A stretch of DNA of 64,000 nucleotides from Pseudodesulfovibrio indicus (lineage in GTDB: Bacteria; Desulfobacterota; Desulfovibrionia; Desulfovibrionales; Desulfovibrionaceae): NCBI RefSeq assembly GCF_001563225.1, contig NZ_CP014206.1, forward strand, positions 3,344,001 to 3,408,000. The letters are read 5' to 3'. Positions within the stretch are counted from its first letter, which is position 1, and each line of letters starts with the position of its first letter. The notes under the pieces are model-generated. The model did no database searches, was not told where the DNA came from, and saw nothing but the letters and a program-made list of their open reading frames with translations. Both the position numbers and the translations under genes were made by a program. Shown piece by piece: positions 37,149 through 45,631 of the stretch.

Positions 37149-37802
37149 ATGACCATCGTCACCCAGCAGACAGTCCAGATGAAGCAGGTATCGCGCGGCA
37201 ACTACCTGATGCGCAACGTGCTCAAGCACAATGTGGTCTTCAACGAGGGCAGCAAGGGCGACGCGGCCTACATCCTGACCGAGGGCAAGATCGAGATTTC
37301 CGGCAACATCGAGGGGCACAAGAAGGTCTTCGCCATCCTCAAGCCCATCTCCATCTTCGGCGAGATGGCCCTGTTCCTGGACGAGGGCGTGCGCACCGCC
37401 ACGGCCATCGCCCTGGAGGACTCCAAGGTCATCGTGGTCACCAAGGAGGACCTTGAGGAGTTCATGCGCGAATCGCCCAAGGTCATCGCCTCCATCATCA
37501 CCGTGCTGGTCAGCCGCCTCAAGACCACCACCCGGAAGGCCATGCGCGTCCCCTCCATAGGACTCGGCGTGGTCCGCATCCTCGATCTCTTTTCCACCTG
37601 CGGCAAGCTGGAGCTGAAATACGACCCGACCGTCAAGACCCTGTCCGAGACCTTCGTGACCACCCCGGAAAAGATCGAACAGTACATCCTCGGCCTGGCC
37701 GACCAGGGGCTGCTGGCCATCGGCAGGGACCCCGGCGACGTTCGCATCATCCGCATCCGCGAGCGGGACATGCTCAACGCGGTCATGCAGAAAAAGGACT
37801 GA
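37149..37802 (+). CDS. Cyclic nucleotide-binding domain protein, Crp/Fnr-like
   Basis: 217 residues, good RBS (GAGAGGAG). The N-terminal cNMP-binding beta roll (residues ~25-125) shows GDAAYILTEGKIEI and IFGEMALFLDEGVRTATAIA, matching the phosphate-binding cassette. The C-terminal ~80 residues are predicted helical and end with a small beta hairpin (DVRIIRIRERDML), like a winged helix, but the recognition helix (TLSETFVTTPEKIEQYILGL) is not a classic Crp motif. Could be a regulator or a non-DNA-binding sensor. Confidence 0.85.
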   Translation: MTIVTQQTVQMKQVSRGNYLMRNVLKHNVVFNEGSKGDAAYILTEGKIEISGNIEGHKKVFAILKPISIFGEMALFLDEGVRTATAIALEDSKVIVVTKEDLEEFMRESPKVIASIITVLVSRLKTTTRKAMRVPSIGLGVVRILDLFSTCGKLELKYDPTVKTLSETFVTTPEKIEQYILGLADQGLLAIGRDPGDVRIIRIRERDMLNAVMQKKD

Positions 37803-37807
37803 TTCCC

Positions 37808-38371
37808 TTGGACCGGTTTTCCAACACCGAGCTGCGCACCGAGCGCTGCATCCTGCGGCCGTGGCGCAACGCGGACATCCCCCTGATCCCACCCCTGGCG
37901 GACACCCGCGACATCTCCTGGAACACCTCGTTCCGCTTCCCCAACCCCTATGACGAAAAAGCCGCGCAACGCATGGTCGAATGGAGCCGGGACGGGGCCG
38001 GGGTGAACGTCTGGCAGTTCGCCCTGGTCGCGGGCGGCGAGTTGGCGGGCGGCATCGGGACCACCCGCAACAGCGACGTGGAGACCCACACCGCCAACGT
38101 GGGCTACTGGCTGGGCACCCGGTTCTGGGGCAAGGGACTGGCCTCCGAGGCCTTGGCCGAACTGGTCCGGTACATGCGCGAGGAGACCGATGTCGAACAG
38201 CTCACCGCCACCAGCTTCGGCTGGAACCCGGGGTCTCGGCGGGTGCTGGAGAAATGCGGCTTCTCCCTGGAGGGCGTGCGCAAGGGCGTGGTCAGGAAAT
38301 GGGGCCGGACAACGGACCTGTGGATATACGGGCAAGTGCTGAAAACGGAACGGCCCGCCGCCCTGGACTAG
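37808..38371 (+). CDS. GNAT-family N-acetyltransferase (RimJ/RimL-like)
   Basis: 187 residues, TTG start at 37808, 5 bp after the previous stop, so it is probably cotranscribed with the cNMP protein. Opens LRTERCILRPWRNADIPLI, the RimJ/RimL signature. The acetyl-CoA loop is YWLGTRFWGKGLASEAL and the C terminus has N-x-x-S-RRVLEKCGF. It transfers an acetyl group to a protein N terminus or small amine; the substrate is unknown. Confidence 0.88.
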   Translation: MDRFSNTELRTERCILRPWRNADIPLIPPLADTRDISWNTSFRFPNPYDEKAAQRMVEWSRDGAGVNVWQFALVAGGELAGGIGTTRNSDVETHTANVGYWLGTRFWGKGLASEALAELVRYMREETDVEQLTATSFGWNPGSRRVLEKCGFSLEGVRKGVVRKWGRTTDLWIYGQVLKTERPAALD

Positions 38372-39114
38372 TCCAGGGCCACCAGCTCCAGGTCGCCCCA
38401 GGCGGCCACCTTCGCGTCATACTGGGCAAAGACTCCTTGCAGCCCCTCGGCGGCCAGCTCCCTGGCGCGTCGGAGGACCCGGTCCATGTCCGCCTCGGAG
38501 TCGAGCAGGTTGGCCAGGGCCGTGGCCGCGGCGTCCGCGAACCGGGCGTCCTCGGCGCGCACGGCCACCAGGTCGCCGGAGCCGAGGCTCAGGGAATGGC
38601 CGATGGTCCCGCTGGACGCGCACAGGGCCACGGGAAAGGCGTTCTCCTCCAGCCGCAGGCCGATGGCCGCCCCGGAGCCGGGATCGGCCAGGAGGGCCAC
38701 CACCCGCTCGCGGGTGGACCGCAGGTAGGTGTCGCCGCCGTTCTCCACCAGGATGTTCGGGCTGCGGTCCGCGAACGCATCGCCCACGGCCTGGGCCACG
38801 GCTCCGGCCACGGCGGCCATGGGGCCGACCCCGCACTTCGCCGCCGCCTCGGCCATGGCCCGGACCACGTCCGGCGCGGTGTCCGGAACCGGGACCGGGA
38901 CCAGGCTCTCGGCGAACTCCGGGTGGAAGAGAATCCAGTTCTTGATCTCGCCCCGGACCCTGGCCACATAGGCGGCGACCTCGTCGCGCAGGTCGAGCTC
39001 GGCCACGACGAGCAGGTCGGTCTGCTCCACCCCCACCTGGAACCGGACCTCGCCCTCGCGCGCCCGGACCATGCGCCGGTAGCCGCGCTCGGCGGACAGG
39101 TGCCGCCCGCCCAT
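38368..39114 (-). CDS. UPF0280 family protein (ApbE-like fold)
   Basis: 248 residues from the ATG at 39114, with GGAGG upstream; longer in-frame starts up to 39228 run through the operator array and are rejected. The ILVENGGDTYL motif near residue 125 resembles the flavin/metal loop of ApbE-type proteins, which UPF0280 members partly share. The last 4 bp overlap the convergent acetyltransferase gene. Biochemical role unknown. Confidence 0.85.
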   Translation of the reverse strand: MGGRHLSAERGYRRMVRAREGEVRFQVGVEQTDLLVVAELDLRDEVAAYVARVRGEIKNWILFHPEFAESLVPVPVPDTAPDVVRAMAEAAAKCGVGPMAAVAGAVAQAVGDAFADRSPNILVENGGDTYLRSTRERVVALLADPGSGAAIGLRLEENAFPVALCASSGTIGHSLSLGSGDLVAVRAEDARFADAAATALANLLDSEADMDRVLRRARELAAEGLQGVFAQYDAKVAAWGDLELVALD

Positions 39115-39132
39115 CAGCGGGCCTCCACGGCG

Positions 39133-39227
39133 GATGTTCCAAACTCGGAACACATACGGAACACGTTTGCGAACACCTTTTCCACACTCTCTCCGGTTTG
39201 GAACATCTTGCGAACAGGTTGCGAACA
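39133..39227. promoter_or_regulatory. Phased GAAC direct-repeat array with a DnaA-like box
   Basis: GAAC cores at 39148, 39159, 39171 and 39201, 39212, 39223 (steps 11, 12, then 30, 11, 11), plus one inverted GTTC at 39136. Read on the - strand, the units are roughly NTGTTCSnAAN. Between the two triplets lies TTTTCCACA (39178-39186), a DnaA-box-like sequence. GATGTTCCAAAC (39133-39144) and GTTTGGAACATC (39196-39207) are a perfect inverted pair. It lies 19-113 bp upstream of the UPF0280 gene. Confidence 0.75.
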
Positions 39228-39289
39228 TTTCCTTCCACAGAGGCCCGCGCTCGGCGCGTCCGACCCCCGTGGAGGAAACGCGCGGGGAA

Positions 39290-39943
39290 CTAGAAGCCGA
39301 GATCCTCGTTGATCAGGATGATCTTGATGCGCCCCTGGGGAAAGGACTTCTCGGTGATCGTCCAGACGTTGCAGATGCGCTGGGGCGAGGAGCAGTCCAT
39401 GCAGTAGCCGGTCTTGACGCACGGGGTCTTCATGTTCAGGCGCATGGTGTTGACCGGGGCGCAGTACTCCTTGATCCGCTCCATGGCCCGTTGCAGGTCG
39501 GGCACGAGCTTGTTGCGGCCCACCAGCAGAACCACGTTCCGGGGACCGAAGGTGATGGCCCCGCCGCGGTTGCCGAACATGTCGAGATTGACCAGTTGGC
39601 CGTCGCGGGTGATCGCGTTGGTCCCGGCGAAGAAACAGTCCACGAGCAGGGCCTGGCGGCGCAGCTCGTACTTGGCTTCGGGGGACAGGGAGTCGTCCCA
39701 GGTGTCCAGGACCTCGTACTCGCCGCTGGCGCGCAGGTCGTCCACCACGCCGGACGCGGCCAGGGTGCCGGACCCGCCGAAGGACACGGTCCGGGGCTTG
39801 AGTGCAGGCAGGATCTCGTCGGCCACCATGGCGCGGGCCTGATCCAGGGTGTCGGCCCGGTACACGTCGAATCCGTTGTCCGCCAGCCGTTCGGCCACTT
39901 CGTCCAGGCCGAGCTTCCAATAGTTGTCAATGGGCTTGTCCAT
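39290..39943 (-). CDS. LUD-domain protein (lactate-utilisation LutC/YkgG-like)
   Basis: 217 residues, RBS GGAG. LUD (DUF162) fold: VSFGGSGTLAASGV, FFAGTNAITRDGQLVNLD and GPRNVVLLVGRNKLV. The C terminus has four cysteines (TPCVKTGYCMDCSSPQRIC), a possible Fe-S or zinc site seen in anaerobe versions. No LutA/LutB partners are adjacent. It may work in electron transfer linked to organic acids, but the exact role is not known. Confidence 0.85.
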   Translation of the reverse strand: MDKPIDNYWKLGLDEVAERLADNGFDVYRADTLDQARAMVADEILPALKPRTVSFGGSGTLAASGVVDDLRASGEYEVLDTWDDSLSPEAKYELRRQALLVDCFFAGTNAITRDGQLVNLDMFGNRGGAITFGPRNVVLLVGRNKLVPDLQRAMERIKEYCAPVNTMRLNMKTPCVKTGYCMDCSSPQRICNVWTITEKSFPQGRIKIILINEDLGF

Positions 39944-40081
39944 GTTGTCTCCGTACTATATGTATGTATTATGCCGATCGTAAAAATGGTGATTTTTTTG
40001 CTCGCCAATCGGTGAAAAAGCTTGTAGCAGAAAACCCTCCCGGCCGGAAGCGGGATGCGCGGAATCACCCGCATTTTACGC

Positions 40082-40110
40082 TTGACGCTCGCCGGGACAG
40101 CGGTTATATG
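40082..40110 (+). promoter_or_regulatory. Sigma-70-type promoter for rpmH
   Basis: TTGACG, 17-bp spacer, TATATG, ending 52 bp before the rpmH ATG. Confidence 0.7.
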
Positions 40111-40162
40111 CTTCCGTTCGACGCAACTTCTAGCAAAATTTCACTCTCAGGAGATATTAGAT

Positions 40163-40297
40163 ATGAAACGCACTTACCAGCCCAGCAAATGCCGCCGCAA
40201 GAGAACCCACGGTTTCCTGGTGCGCTCCCGCACCAAAAACGGTCGCAAGGTGCTCGCACGTCGCCGCGCCAAAGGGCGTAAGAGATTAGCCGTCTAG
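40163..40297 (+). CDS. rpmH: 50S ribosomal protein L34
   Basis: 44 residues, [20 protein letters not shown], the family's usual start and length; very basic. RBS AGGAG upstream. First gene of the conserved rpmH-rnpA-yidD-yidC-jag-mnmE order. Confidence 0.98.
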   Translation: MKRTYQPSKCRRKRTHGFLVRSRTKNGRKVLARRRAKGRKRLAV

Positions 40298-40656
40298 CTT
40301 GGAACAAGGAGCGCCGACTGCTCCACAGCCCTGAATTCACAGCTTGTTACGAGCAGGGCAAGAAGCAATTCACCCGAAGTTTCATCCTGTTCATCCTCAA
40401 GCGCAGCGACCCGTCCGGCGGACTCCGCCTGGGCCTGACCGTGAGTAAGAAGATGGGGCATGCAGTGGCGCGCAACCGTATAAAGAGGGTGGTGCGCGAG
40501 TTCTTTCGGCTGCATCAATTTGATTTTGAATTGCCTCTGGATGTCGTCGTTGTTCCGAAGCGGAACCTTGAGGCCAAGCAGCTGACCCTCGCTCTCGCCA
40601 CAGAAGAGTTCACCCCGCTTTTCCACCGTTTACGTGAGGAAGCGGCGGCCTCTTAG
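40285..40656 (+). CDS. rnpA: Ribonuclease P protein component, probable ATT start
   Basis: The core ([20 protein letters not shown], then VREFFR) is the RNase P RNR motif. A conventional start exists only at GTG 40441, which would delete the first half of the fold. The in-frame upstream sequence is open from the TAA at 40279 and codes [20 protein letters not shown], aligning residue for residue with the N terminus of other RnpA proteins when ATT 40285 is the start. No ATG, GTG or TTG occurs in that stretch. CTG 40318, with AAGGAG six bases before it, is the alternative. With the ATT start it overlaps rpmH by 13 bp. 123 residues. Confidence 0.85.
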   Translation: MSRLAWNKERRLLHSPEFTACYEQGKKQFTRSFILFILKRSDPSGGLRLGLTVSKKMGHAVARNRIKRVVREFFRLHQFDFELPLDVVVVPKRNLEAKQLTLALATEEFTPLFHRLREEAAAS

Positions 40657-40666
40657 AGAGGAAATG

Positions 40667-40945
40667 ATGCGCTCAATATTCCTGGCGCTCATTTGGTTTT
40701 ATCAAAAACTCGTCTCCCCCTTGCTGCCGTCGGCGTGCAGGTTCCATCCGTCGTGCTCGGAGTACGCGAAGGAAGCCTACACGCTCCACGGCGCGTTCAA
40801 GGGGAGCCTTCTTACGCTTTGGCGTCTCCTTCGTTGCCAGCCACTTTGCCGCGGGGGCTTTGACCCCGTCCCGGCCGTTTGGCCCGATCCCCAAACCAAA
40901 GCGAGAATCATTCCATGGAGAAGAAGGAGCAAGTCCGCCTTGTAA
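40667..40945 (+). CDS. yidD: Membrane protein insertion efficiency factor YidD
   Basis: 92 residues. Motifs [16 protein letters not shown] and [15 protein letters not shown] define the family. ATG 40667 is preferred over 40664 because of its distance from AGAGGA. Amphipathic protein at the inner face of the membrane that helps YidC insertion. It overlaps the yidC start by 31 bp. Confidence 0.95.
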   Translation: MRSIFLALIWFYQKLVSPLLPSACRFHPSCSEYAKEAYTLHGAFKGSLLTLWRLLRCQPLCRGGFDPVPAVWPDPQTKARIIPWRRRSKSAL

Positions 40946-42582
40946 TCGCCCTGGTCCTGAGCTTTATCGTCATCTTCGGATGGCAGTATCTCACGGGCCC
41001 CTCGGCGGAAGAAAAGGCTGAAATGGCCCGAAAGGCCGCTGAGGCCGAACAGAAAACGGCCGCTCTCACCCAGCAGGCCGAAAGCGCGGCTCAGGCCGCT
41101 GCGGAGTCCGCTCCCGCCACCGATTTCATCCCCACCGCCGGGACCAAGGTCACGGTGGACACCCCGCTTTACACCGCCGTGTTCAATTCCCAGGGCGGCG
41201 TGCTCGAAAGCTTCGTCCTCAAGAAGTACCGCGAGACCATCGAGAAGGACTCCCCCCTGGTCGACCTGGTGGGCGATAAAGCCTTCCCCAAGGGACCCCT
41301 GGGCCTGATCCTGACCATGGGCGGCAAGGAGTTCCACACCTGGAAGCGCGGCGAGTGGGCCTTCTCCGGCACCGATCTCACCCTGGGCGCGACCGACGGA
41401 ACCAAGACCCTGACCTTCACCGGCCAGTCCGGCGGTTTCCGCATCGAGCGGGTGCTGACCTTCCACTCCGACTCCTATCTCATAGAGGAGTCCGCCACGG
41501 TCACCAACCAGACCGGCACCGGCATGGAAGGCGCGCTCTCCTTCACCGCGGCGGCCAAGTCCATGTCCGCCGAGGACGACCGCTACAACCCGACCAAGAT
41601 CGCCTACCTGACCAAGGACAAGCGCGAGGAGATGTCCGACCGCGACGACCTGAAGGAGGAAGGCCTCTCCGCCCCCGCCGATCTCAAGTGGGGCGCCATC
41701 GAATCCAACTACTTCCTGTTCGCCGTCCTGCCCGGCAACGAGAGCGGCTCCCTGTCCGCCGGCGTCCAGGACGACATCTTCCGCATGGCCGTGAGCGAGG
41801 AAGCGACCTTCCTGCCCAACGTGGCCAAGACCCTGACCGCCTCCTATTTCATCGGTTCCACCGACCGCGAAATGCTGGCCAAGATGCCCAACGACCTGGC
41901 CGATGCCGTGAACTTCGGCTGGTTCGACTTCCTGGCCAAACCCCTGCTGGTGGGCCTGAACTTCTTCTACGGCTTCGTGGGCAACTACGGCGTGGCCATC
42001 ATCATCCTGACCATCATCATCAAGCTGGTCTTCTGGCCCCTGTCCCAGAAGAGCTACGGGTCCATGGAACAGATGAAGAAGCTCCAGCCCATGGTCGCCA
42101 AGCTGCGCGAGAAGTACGGCGACGACAAACAGCGGCTGAACCAGGAGACCATGGCCCTGTACAAGACGTACAAGGTCAATCCCATGGGCGGCTGTCTGCC
42201 CATGGTGGTGCAGATCCCCGTCTTCTTCGGCCTGTACAAGGCCCTGCTCGGCGCGGTCGAGCTGCGGCACGCGCCGTTCATCGCGCACCTGCCGTTCACC
42301 GACCTGCCCTGGCTGGCCGACCTGTCCGCCAAGGACCCCTATTACATCTCGCCGATCATCATGGGCGCGTCCATGTTCCTGCAGCAGAAGATGACCCCCA
42401 GCGCGGGCGATCCCACGCAGCAGAAGATCATGCTCATCATGCCCCTGGTCTTCACCTTCATGTTCCTGCAGTTCCCGTCCGGCCTGGTCATCTACTGGCT
42501 GTTCAACAACCTCCTGTCCATCGGACAGCAGTTGATGATCGCCCGCAAGTCCAAGGCCAAGGCAGCCGCCACAAACGACTAA
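40915..42582 (+). CDS. yidC: Membrane protein insertase YidC
   Basis: 555 residues. N-terminal TM (residues ~8-25), an Ala/Glu/Gln-rich tether, a large periplasmic beta-sandwich domain (~75-330) and the conserved five-TM insertase core with [20 protein letters not shown], the cytosolic hairpin [19 protein letters not shown] and the [20 protein letters not shown] segment. Gram-negative type. It inserts and folds inner-membrane proteins with or without Sec. Confidence 0.98.
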   Translation: MEKKEQVRLVIALVLSFIVIFGWQYLTGPSAEEKAEMARKAAEAEQKTAALTQQAESAAQAAAESAPATDFIPTAGTKVTVDTPLYTAVFNSQGGVLESFVLKKYRETIEKDSPLVDLVGDKAFPKGPLGLILTMGGKEFHTWKRGEWAFSGTDLTLGATDGTKTLTFTGQSGGFRIERVLTFHSDSYLIEESATVTNQTGTGMEGALSFTAAAKSMSAEDDRYNPTKIAYLTKDKREEMSDRDDLKEEGLSAPADLKWGAIESNYFLFAVLPGNESGSLSAGVQDDIFRMAVSEEATFLPNVAKTLTASYFIGSTDREMLAKMPNDLADAVNFGWFDFLAKPLLVGLNFFYGFVGNYGVAIIILTIIIKLVFWPLSQKSYGSMEQMKKLQPMVAKLREKYGDDKQRLNQETMALYKTYKVNPMGGCLPMVVQIPVFFGLYKALLGAVELRHAPFIAHLPFTDLPWLADLSAKDPYYISPIIMGASMFLQQKMTPSAGDPTQQKIMLIMPLVFTFMFLQFPSGLVIYWLFNNLLSIGQQLMIARKSKAKAAATND

Positions 42583-42628
42583 CGCCGCCGGGGGCGCGTT
42601 TCGCCCCGGACCGATAAAGGACACGAGT

Positions 42629-43735
42629 ATGAACGACTTCAAGGAATTCCAGGGCAAAGACCTGGACGAAGCCATCGAAAGCGCCTGCGATTACTTCAAT
42701 CTGCAGCGCGACCGCCTGGAAATAGAAATCCTGGCCGGAGGGTCCTCCGGCATCTTCGGCATCATGGGCGTGAAGAAGGCGCGCGTGCAGGCCCGTCCCC
42801 GCGCCCAGGTCAATGCCTCCGACATCCTCAACGGCAAGGAGGAGAAGCCCGCCCGCAAGCCGCGCGAGCAGAAGCCCAAGCGCGAATCCAAGCCCAAGGT
42901 CGAGGAAGCGACGGCGGCCCCGGTAGAGGCCGAGATCGAGGAAGAATACGAGGAGGACCTGGACCGCCAGCCCTCCTTCGACGACGCGCCCGCGGAAGAG
43001 GAGCCCAACGGCAACCTCATCGTGGAAGAGGTCTACAACGACGTCAACGGCAACGTGGACCGTCCCGAACCCGCCGAGGAAGCGCCCAAGTCCGCCCGCA
43101 AGCCCCGCGACAAGAAGCCCCGCCCGCCCAAGGCCGAAAAGAAGCCCCGCGAGCGCAAGCCCCGTGACAAGAAACCCCGCGAACCGCGTGAACCGCGCGA
43201 GGTCGTCGAGGAGCGCGAGGAACGTCCGCGCGCCGACATGTCCGAGTTCGACCCCGTCCTGCTCGAGAACACCGTCAGCGAGGTCATGACCACCATCCTG
43301 ACTCCCATTGTGGGCGAGACCACCCTGGAGATCACCCTGGAGTCCGACCGCGTCAAGGTGTTCATCAACGACGAGGAGAACTCCGGCCTGATCATCGGCC
43401 GCGAGGGCCAGACCCTCTCCTCCATCCAGTACCTGGTCAACCGCCTCGTCTCCCGCAAGATGGAAGGCTCGGTGCGCATCCAGGTGGACACCGGCGACTA
43501 CCGCGAGCGGCAGGACGACAAGCTCCGCCAGATCGCCTGGCACCTGGCCGAGAAGGCCGACAGCCTGGGCCGGACCCAGTCCACCAAGCCCCTGTCCTCC
43601 TATCACCGCCGGGTCATCCATCTGGCGCTTCAGGAAAACGAAACCGTGTTCACCCGCTCCAAGGGCGACGGCCCCATGAAGCGCGTGCTCATCGTGCCCA
43701 AGAGCCGCAAGAACGGCGGTCGCTCCCGCTACTAG
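42629..43735 (+). CDS. jag: Jag/KhpB-type RNA-binding protein with KH and R3H domains
   Basis: 368 residues. Jag N-terminal domain (residues ~5-55, FQGKDLDEAIESACDYFNL and GIFGIMGVKKA), then a very long low-complexity linker (~60-205) rich in Lys/Arg/Pro/Glu with repeated KPRDKKPR-like blocks, then a KH domain (GLIIGREGQTLSSIQYLVN) and an R3H domain (SYHRRVIHLALQENETVFTR). The linker is longer than in most Firmicute Jag proteins. RNA-binding partner of the YidC/translation system. Confidence 0.94.
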   Translation: MNDFKEFQGKDLDEAIESACDYFNLQRDRLEIEILAGGSSGIFGIMGVKKARVQARPRAQVNASDILNGKEEKPARKPREQKPKRESKPKVEEATAAPVEAEIEEEYEEDLDRQPSFDDAPAEEEPNGNLIVEEVYNDVNGNVDRPEPAEEAPKSARKPRDKKPRPPKAEKKPRERKPRDKKPREPREPREVVEEREERPRADMSEFDPVLLENTVSEVMTTILTPIVGETTLEITLESDRVKVFINDEENSGLIIGREGQTLSSIQYLVNRLVSRKMEGSVRIQVDTGDYRERQDDKLRQIAWHLAEKADSLGRTQSTKPLSSYHRRVIHLALQENETVFTRSKGDGPMKRVLIVPKSRKNGGRSRY

Positions 43736-43770
43736 CGGAGGACGGCTTCCGAAAACCTGACGAATTCAAG

Positions 43771-43799
43771 AAGGGCCGCTCTGCGAGCGGCCCTTTTTT
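43771..43799 (+). terminator. Intrinsic terminator after jag
   Basis: AAGGGCCGCTC-TGC-GAGCGGCCCTT followed by T-run. It separates jag from mnmE. Confidence 0.88.
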
Positions 43800-43848
43800 C
43801 GTGGGAAACTGTTTTGCCAACCGGCCAAAGCTCCTGTAAGAAATAGCC

Positions 43849-45240
43849 ATGCTCGATCCCCGTTCAGCCAAGGACACCATTGCGGCCATAGCCACCCCGC
43901 CCGGAGACGGCGGCGTGGGCATCATCCGCATCAGCGGCAGCCGCGCGCGCGACATCGCCCACGCCGTATTCTGTGCCGCCTCCCCCGCCTTCGACGACTT
44001 CGAACCGTACCGGCTGCACTACGGCCACATCCAGGACCCGGACGGCGTGGAGCTGGACGACGTGCTCTGCGCGTTCATGCCCGGCCCCCGGTCCTACACC
44101 GGCGAGGACGTGGCCGAGATCAACTGCCACGGCGGCCGGGCCGTACTCGCGGCGGTGCTCCAGGAGACCCTGCGCCACGGCGCGCGCCTGGCCGAGCGCG
44201 GCGAATTCACCTACCGCGCCTTCATGAACGGCCGCCTGGACCTGTCCCAGGCCGAGGCCGTGGCCGAGATGATCCACGCCCCCACCCGCGCGGCCATGCA
44301 CCTGGCCCAGGTCAAGCTCTCCGGCCTGCTCGGGCTGAAGATCGCGGACCTGCGCACCAGCCTTGAGGCGCTGCGCGCCCAGATGGCCGTGGCCGTGGAC
44401 TTCCCGGAGGAGGAGCTGGAATGCCTCTCCCCTGAAGAGCTCATCCAGACCGTGAACGCGGTGCGCAAGGAGATCAAGCTCCTGCTCTGCGCCGTGGACC
44501 GCACCAGGGCCTGGCGCGAAGGCGCGCTGGTGGTCCTGGCCGGGCGGGTCAACGCGGGCAAGTCGAGCCTGATGAACGGGCTGCTGGGCCGCAACCGGGC
44601 CATCGTCACCGACCAGCCCGGCACCACCCGCGACTACCTGGAAGAGACCCTGAATCTCGACGGGCTGGCCGTCCGGCTGGCCGACACCGCGGGCATTCGG
44701 GCCACGGACGACGCCGTGGAGGCCGCGGGCCTGGCCAAGGGCCGCGAGCTCATGGACCAGGCGGACCTGGTGGTCGTGCTCTGCGACGGCACCACCCCGC
44801 CCGACGACGAGATCCTGGCCACCGCGCGCGACCTGGACCCCAAAAAAACACTGGCCGTGCTGAACAAGACGGACCTCCCCGGCTTCAGCCTCGCCCACGG
44901 CGAACCGTTCGCCGAGCTGGGCCTTCGGACCGCCGGGGTCTCGGCCAAGACCGGCCAGGGGCTGCCCCAGCTCTGCGCCATGATCCGCGAGCAGGTGCTG
45001 CACGGCGCGGGCCAGCCGGACACCGACGTGATCGCGCCCAACGCCCGGCAGGCCGCCATGCTGGCCGAGGCCGACGCCGAACTGGCCGGGCTGGCCGAAG
45101 ACGCCCTCGCCCAGGTCCCCTACGACCTCCTGAGCGTCCGGCTGGAAACCGCCTGCAACGCCCTGGCCTCCATCACCGGCGAGATCGCCCCCGCCGACGT
45201 TCTCAACTCCATCTTCGACTCCTTCTGCATAGGAAAATAG
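43849..45240 (+). CDS. mnmE: tRNA uridine-5-carboxymethylaminomethyl(34) synthesis GTPase
   Basis: 463 residues. The N-terminal folate-binding domain (TIAAIATPPGDGGVGIIRIS), central helical domain and inserted Ras-like G domain (GRVNAGKSSLMNG, DQPGTTRDYLEE, DTAGIR, NKTD) are followed by the C-terminal FCIGK containing the catalytic cysteine. With MnmG it modifies the wobble uridine of tRNAs. The P-loop reads GRVNAGKS where GxPNVGKS is common, a conservative change. Confidence 0.97.
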   Translation: MLDPRSAKDTIAAIATPPGDGGVGIIRISGSRARDIAHAVFCAASPAFDDFEPYRLHYGHIQDPDGVELDDVLCAFMPGPRSYTGEDVAEINCHGGRAVLAAVLQETLRHGARLAERGEFTYRAFMNGRLDLSQAEAVAEMIHAPTRAAMHLAQVKLSGLLGLKIADLRTSLEALRAQMAVAVDFPEEELECLSPEELIQTVNAVRKEIKLLLCAVDRTRAWREGALVVLAGRVNAGKSSLMNGLLGRNRAIVTDQPGTTRDYLEETLNLDGLAVRLADTAGIRATDDAVEAAGLAKGRELMDQADLVVVLCDGTTPPDDEILATARDLDPKKTLAVLNKTDLPGFSLAHGEPFAELGLRTAGVSAKTGQGLPQLCAMIREQVLHGAGQPDTDVIAPNARQAAMLAEADAELAGLAEDALAQVPYDLLSVRLETACNALASITGEIAPADVLNSIFDSFCIGK

Positions 45241-45241
45241 C

Positions 45242-45538
45242 ATGACGACCGAGACCAACGAATCCGCCGAGACCACCGAAACCGCCCCCATCGACGTCCA
45301 GCACGTGACCTGCGGCCTGGTGCCGCTGATGCAGACCCACCTCGGCGGCACCGAGCCGGAGATCGACACCGTCTCCTTCAAGGTCCGCCAGGGCATCCAG
45401 ACCGAGCTGTGGAACTCCTTCGGCACGGGCAGCGAATGGCGGCTGCTGGAGATCACCTCGGACCTCTTCTTCGACCTGGCGACCTTTGTCCGCGTGGAGC
45501 AGTCCGAGCTGGACCCCCTGGGATTGATGGATTTCTAG
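45242..45538 (+). CDS. Conserved hypothetical acidic protein, 98 aa
   Basis: Starts 1 bp after the mnmE stop, so it is surely cotranscribed. Acidic, with a Thr/Glu-rich start (MTTETNESAETTETAPIDVQ) and a folded-looking rest (FKVRQGIQTELWNSFG). No motif known to me. Confidence 0.75.
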   Translation: MTTETNESAETTETAPIDVQHVTCGLVPLMQTHLGGTEPEIDTVSFKVRQGIQTELWNSFGTGSEWRLLEITSDLFFDLATFVRVEQSELDPLGLMDF

Positions 45539-45631
45539 CAGGATCGTCACCGCCGGTTCACCGGCCCGTCACCACCGCGGTATATATTCCTCCTCCAAAT
45601 AGGCGCACCAACGCCGCAACAGGAGGAAGGA

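Noticed and set aside
39133..39227. Chromosomal replication origin
   Set aside because: Only one DnaA-like box, no AT-rich unwinding stretch next to it and no dnaA or dnaN in the window, despite the nearby rpmH cluster. Kept only as an operator-array finding.
39115..39228. N-terminal extension of the UPF0280 protein
   Set aside because: The in-frame extension translates the GAAC repeat array and bypasses a good RBS and ATG at 39114.
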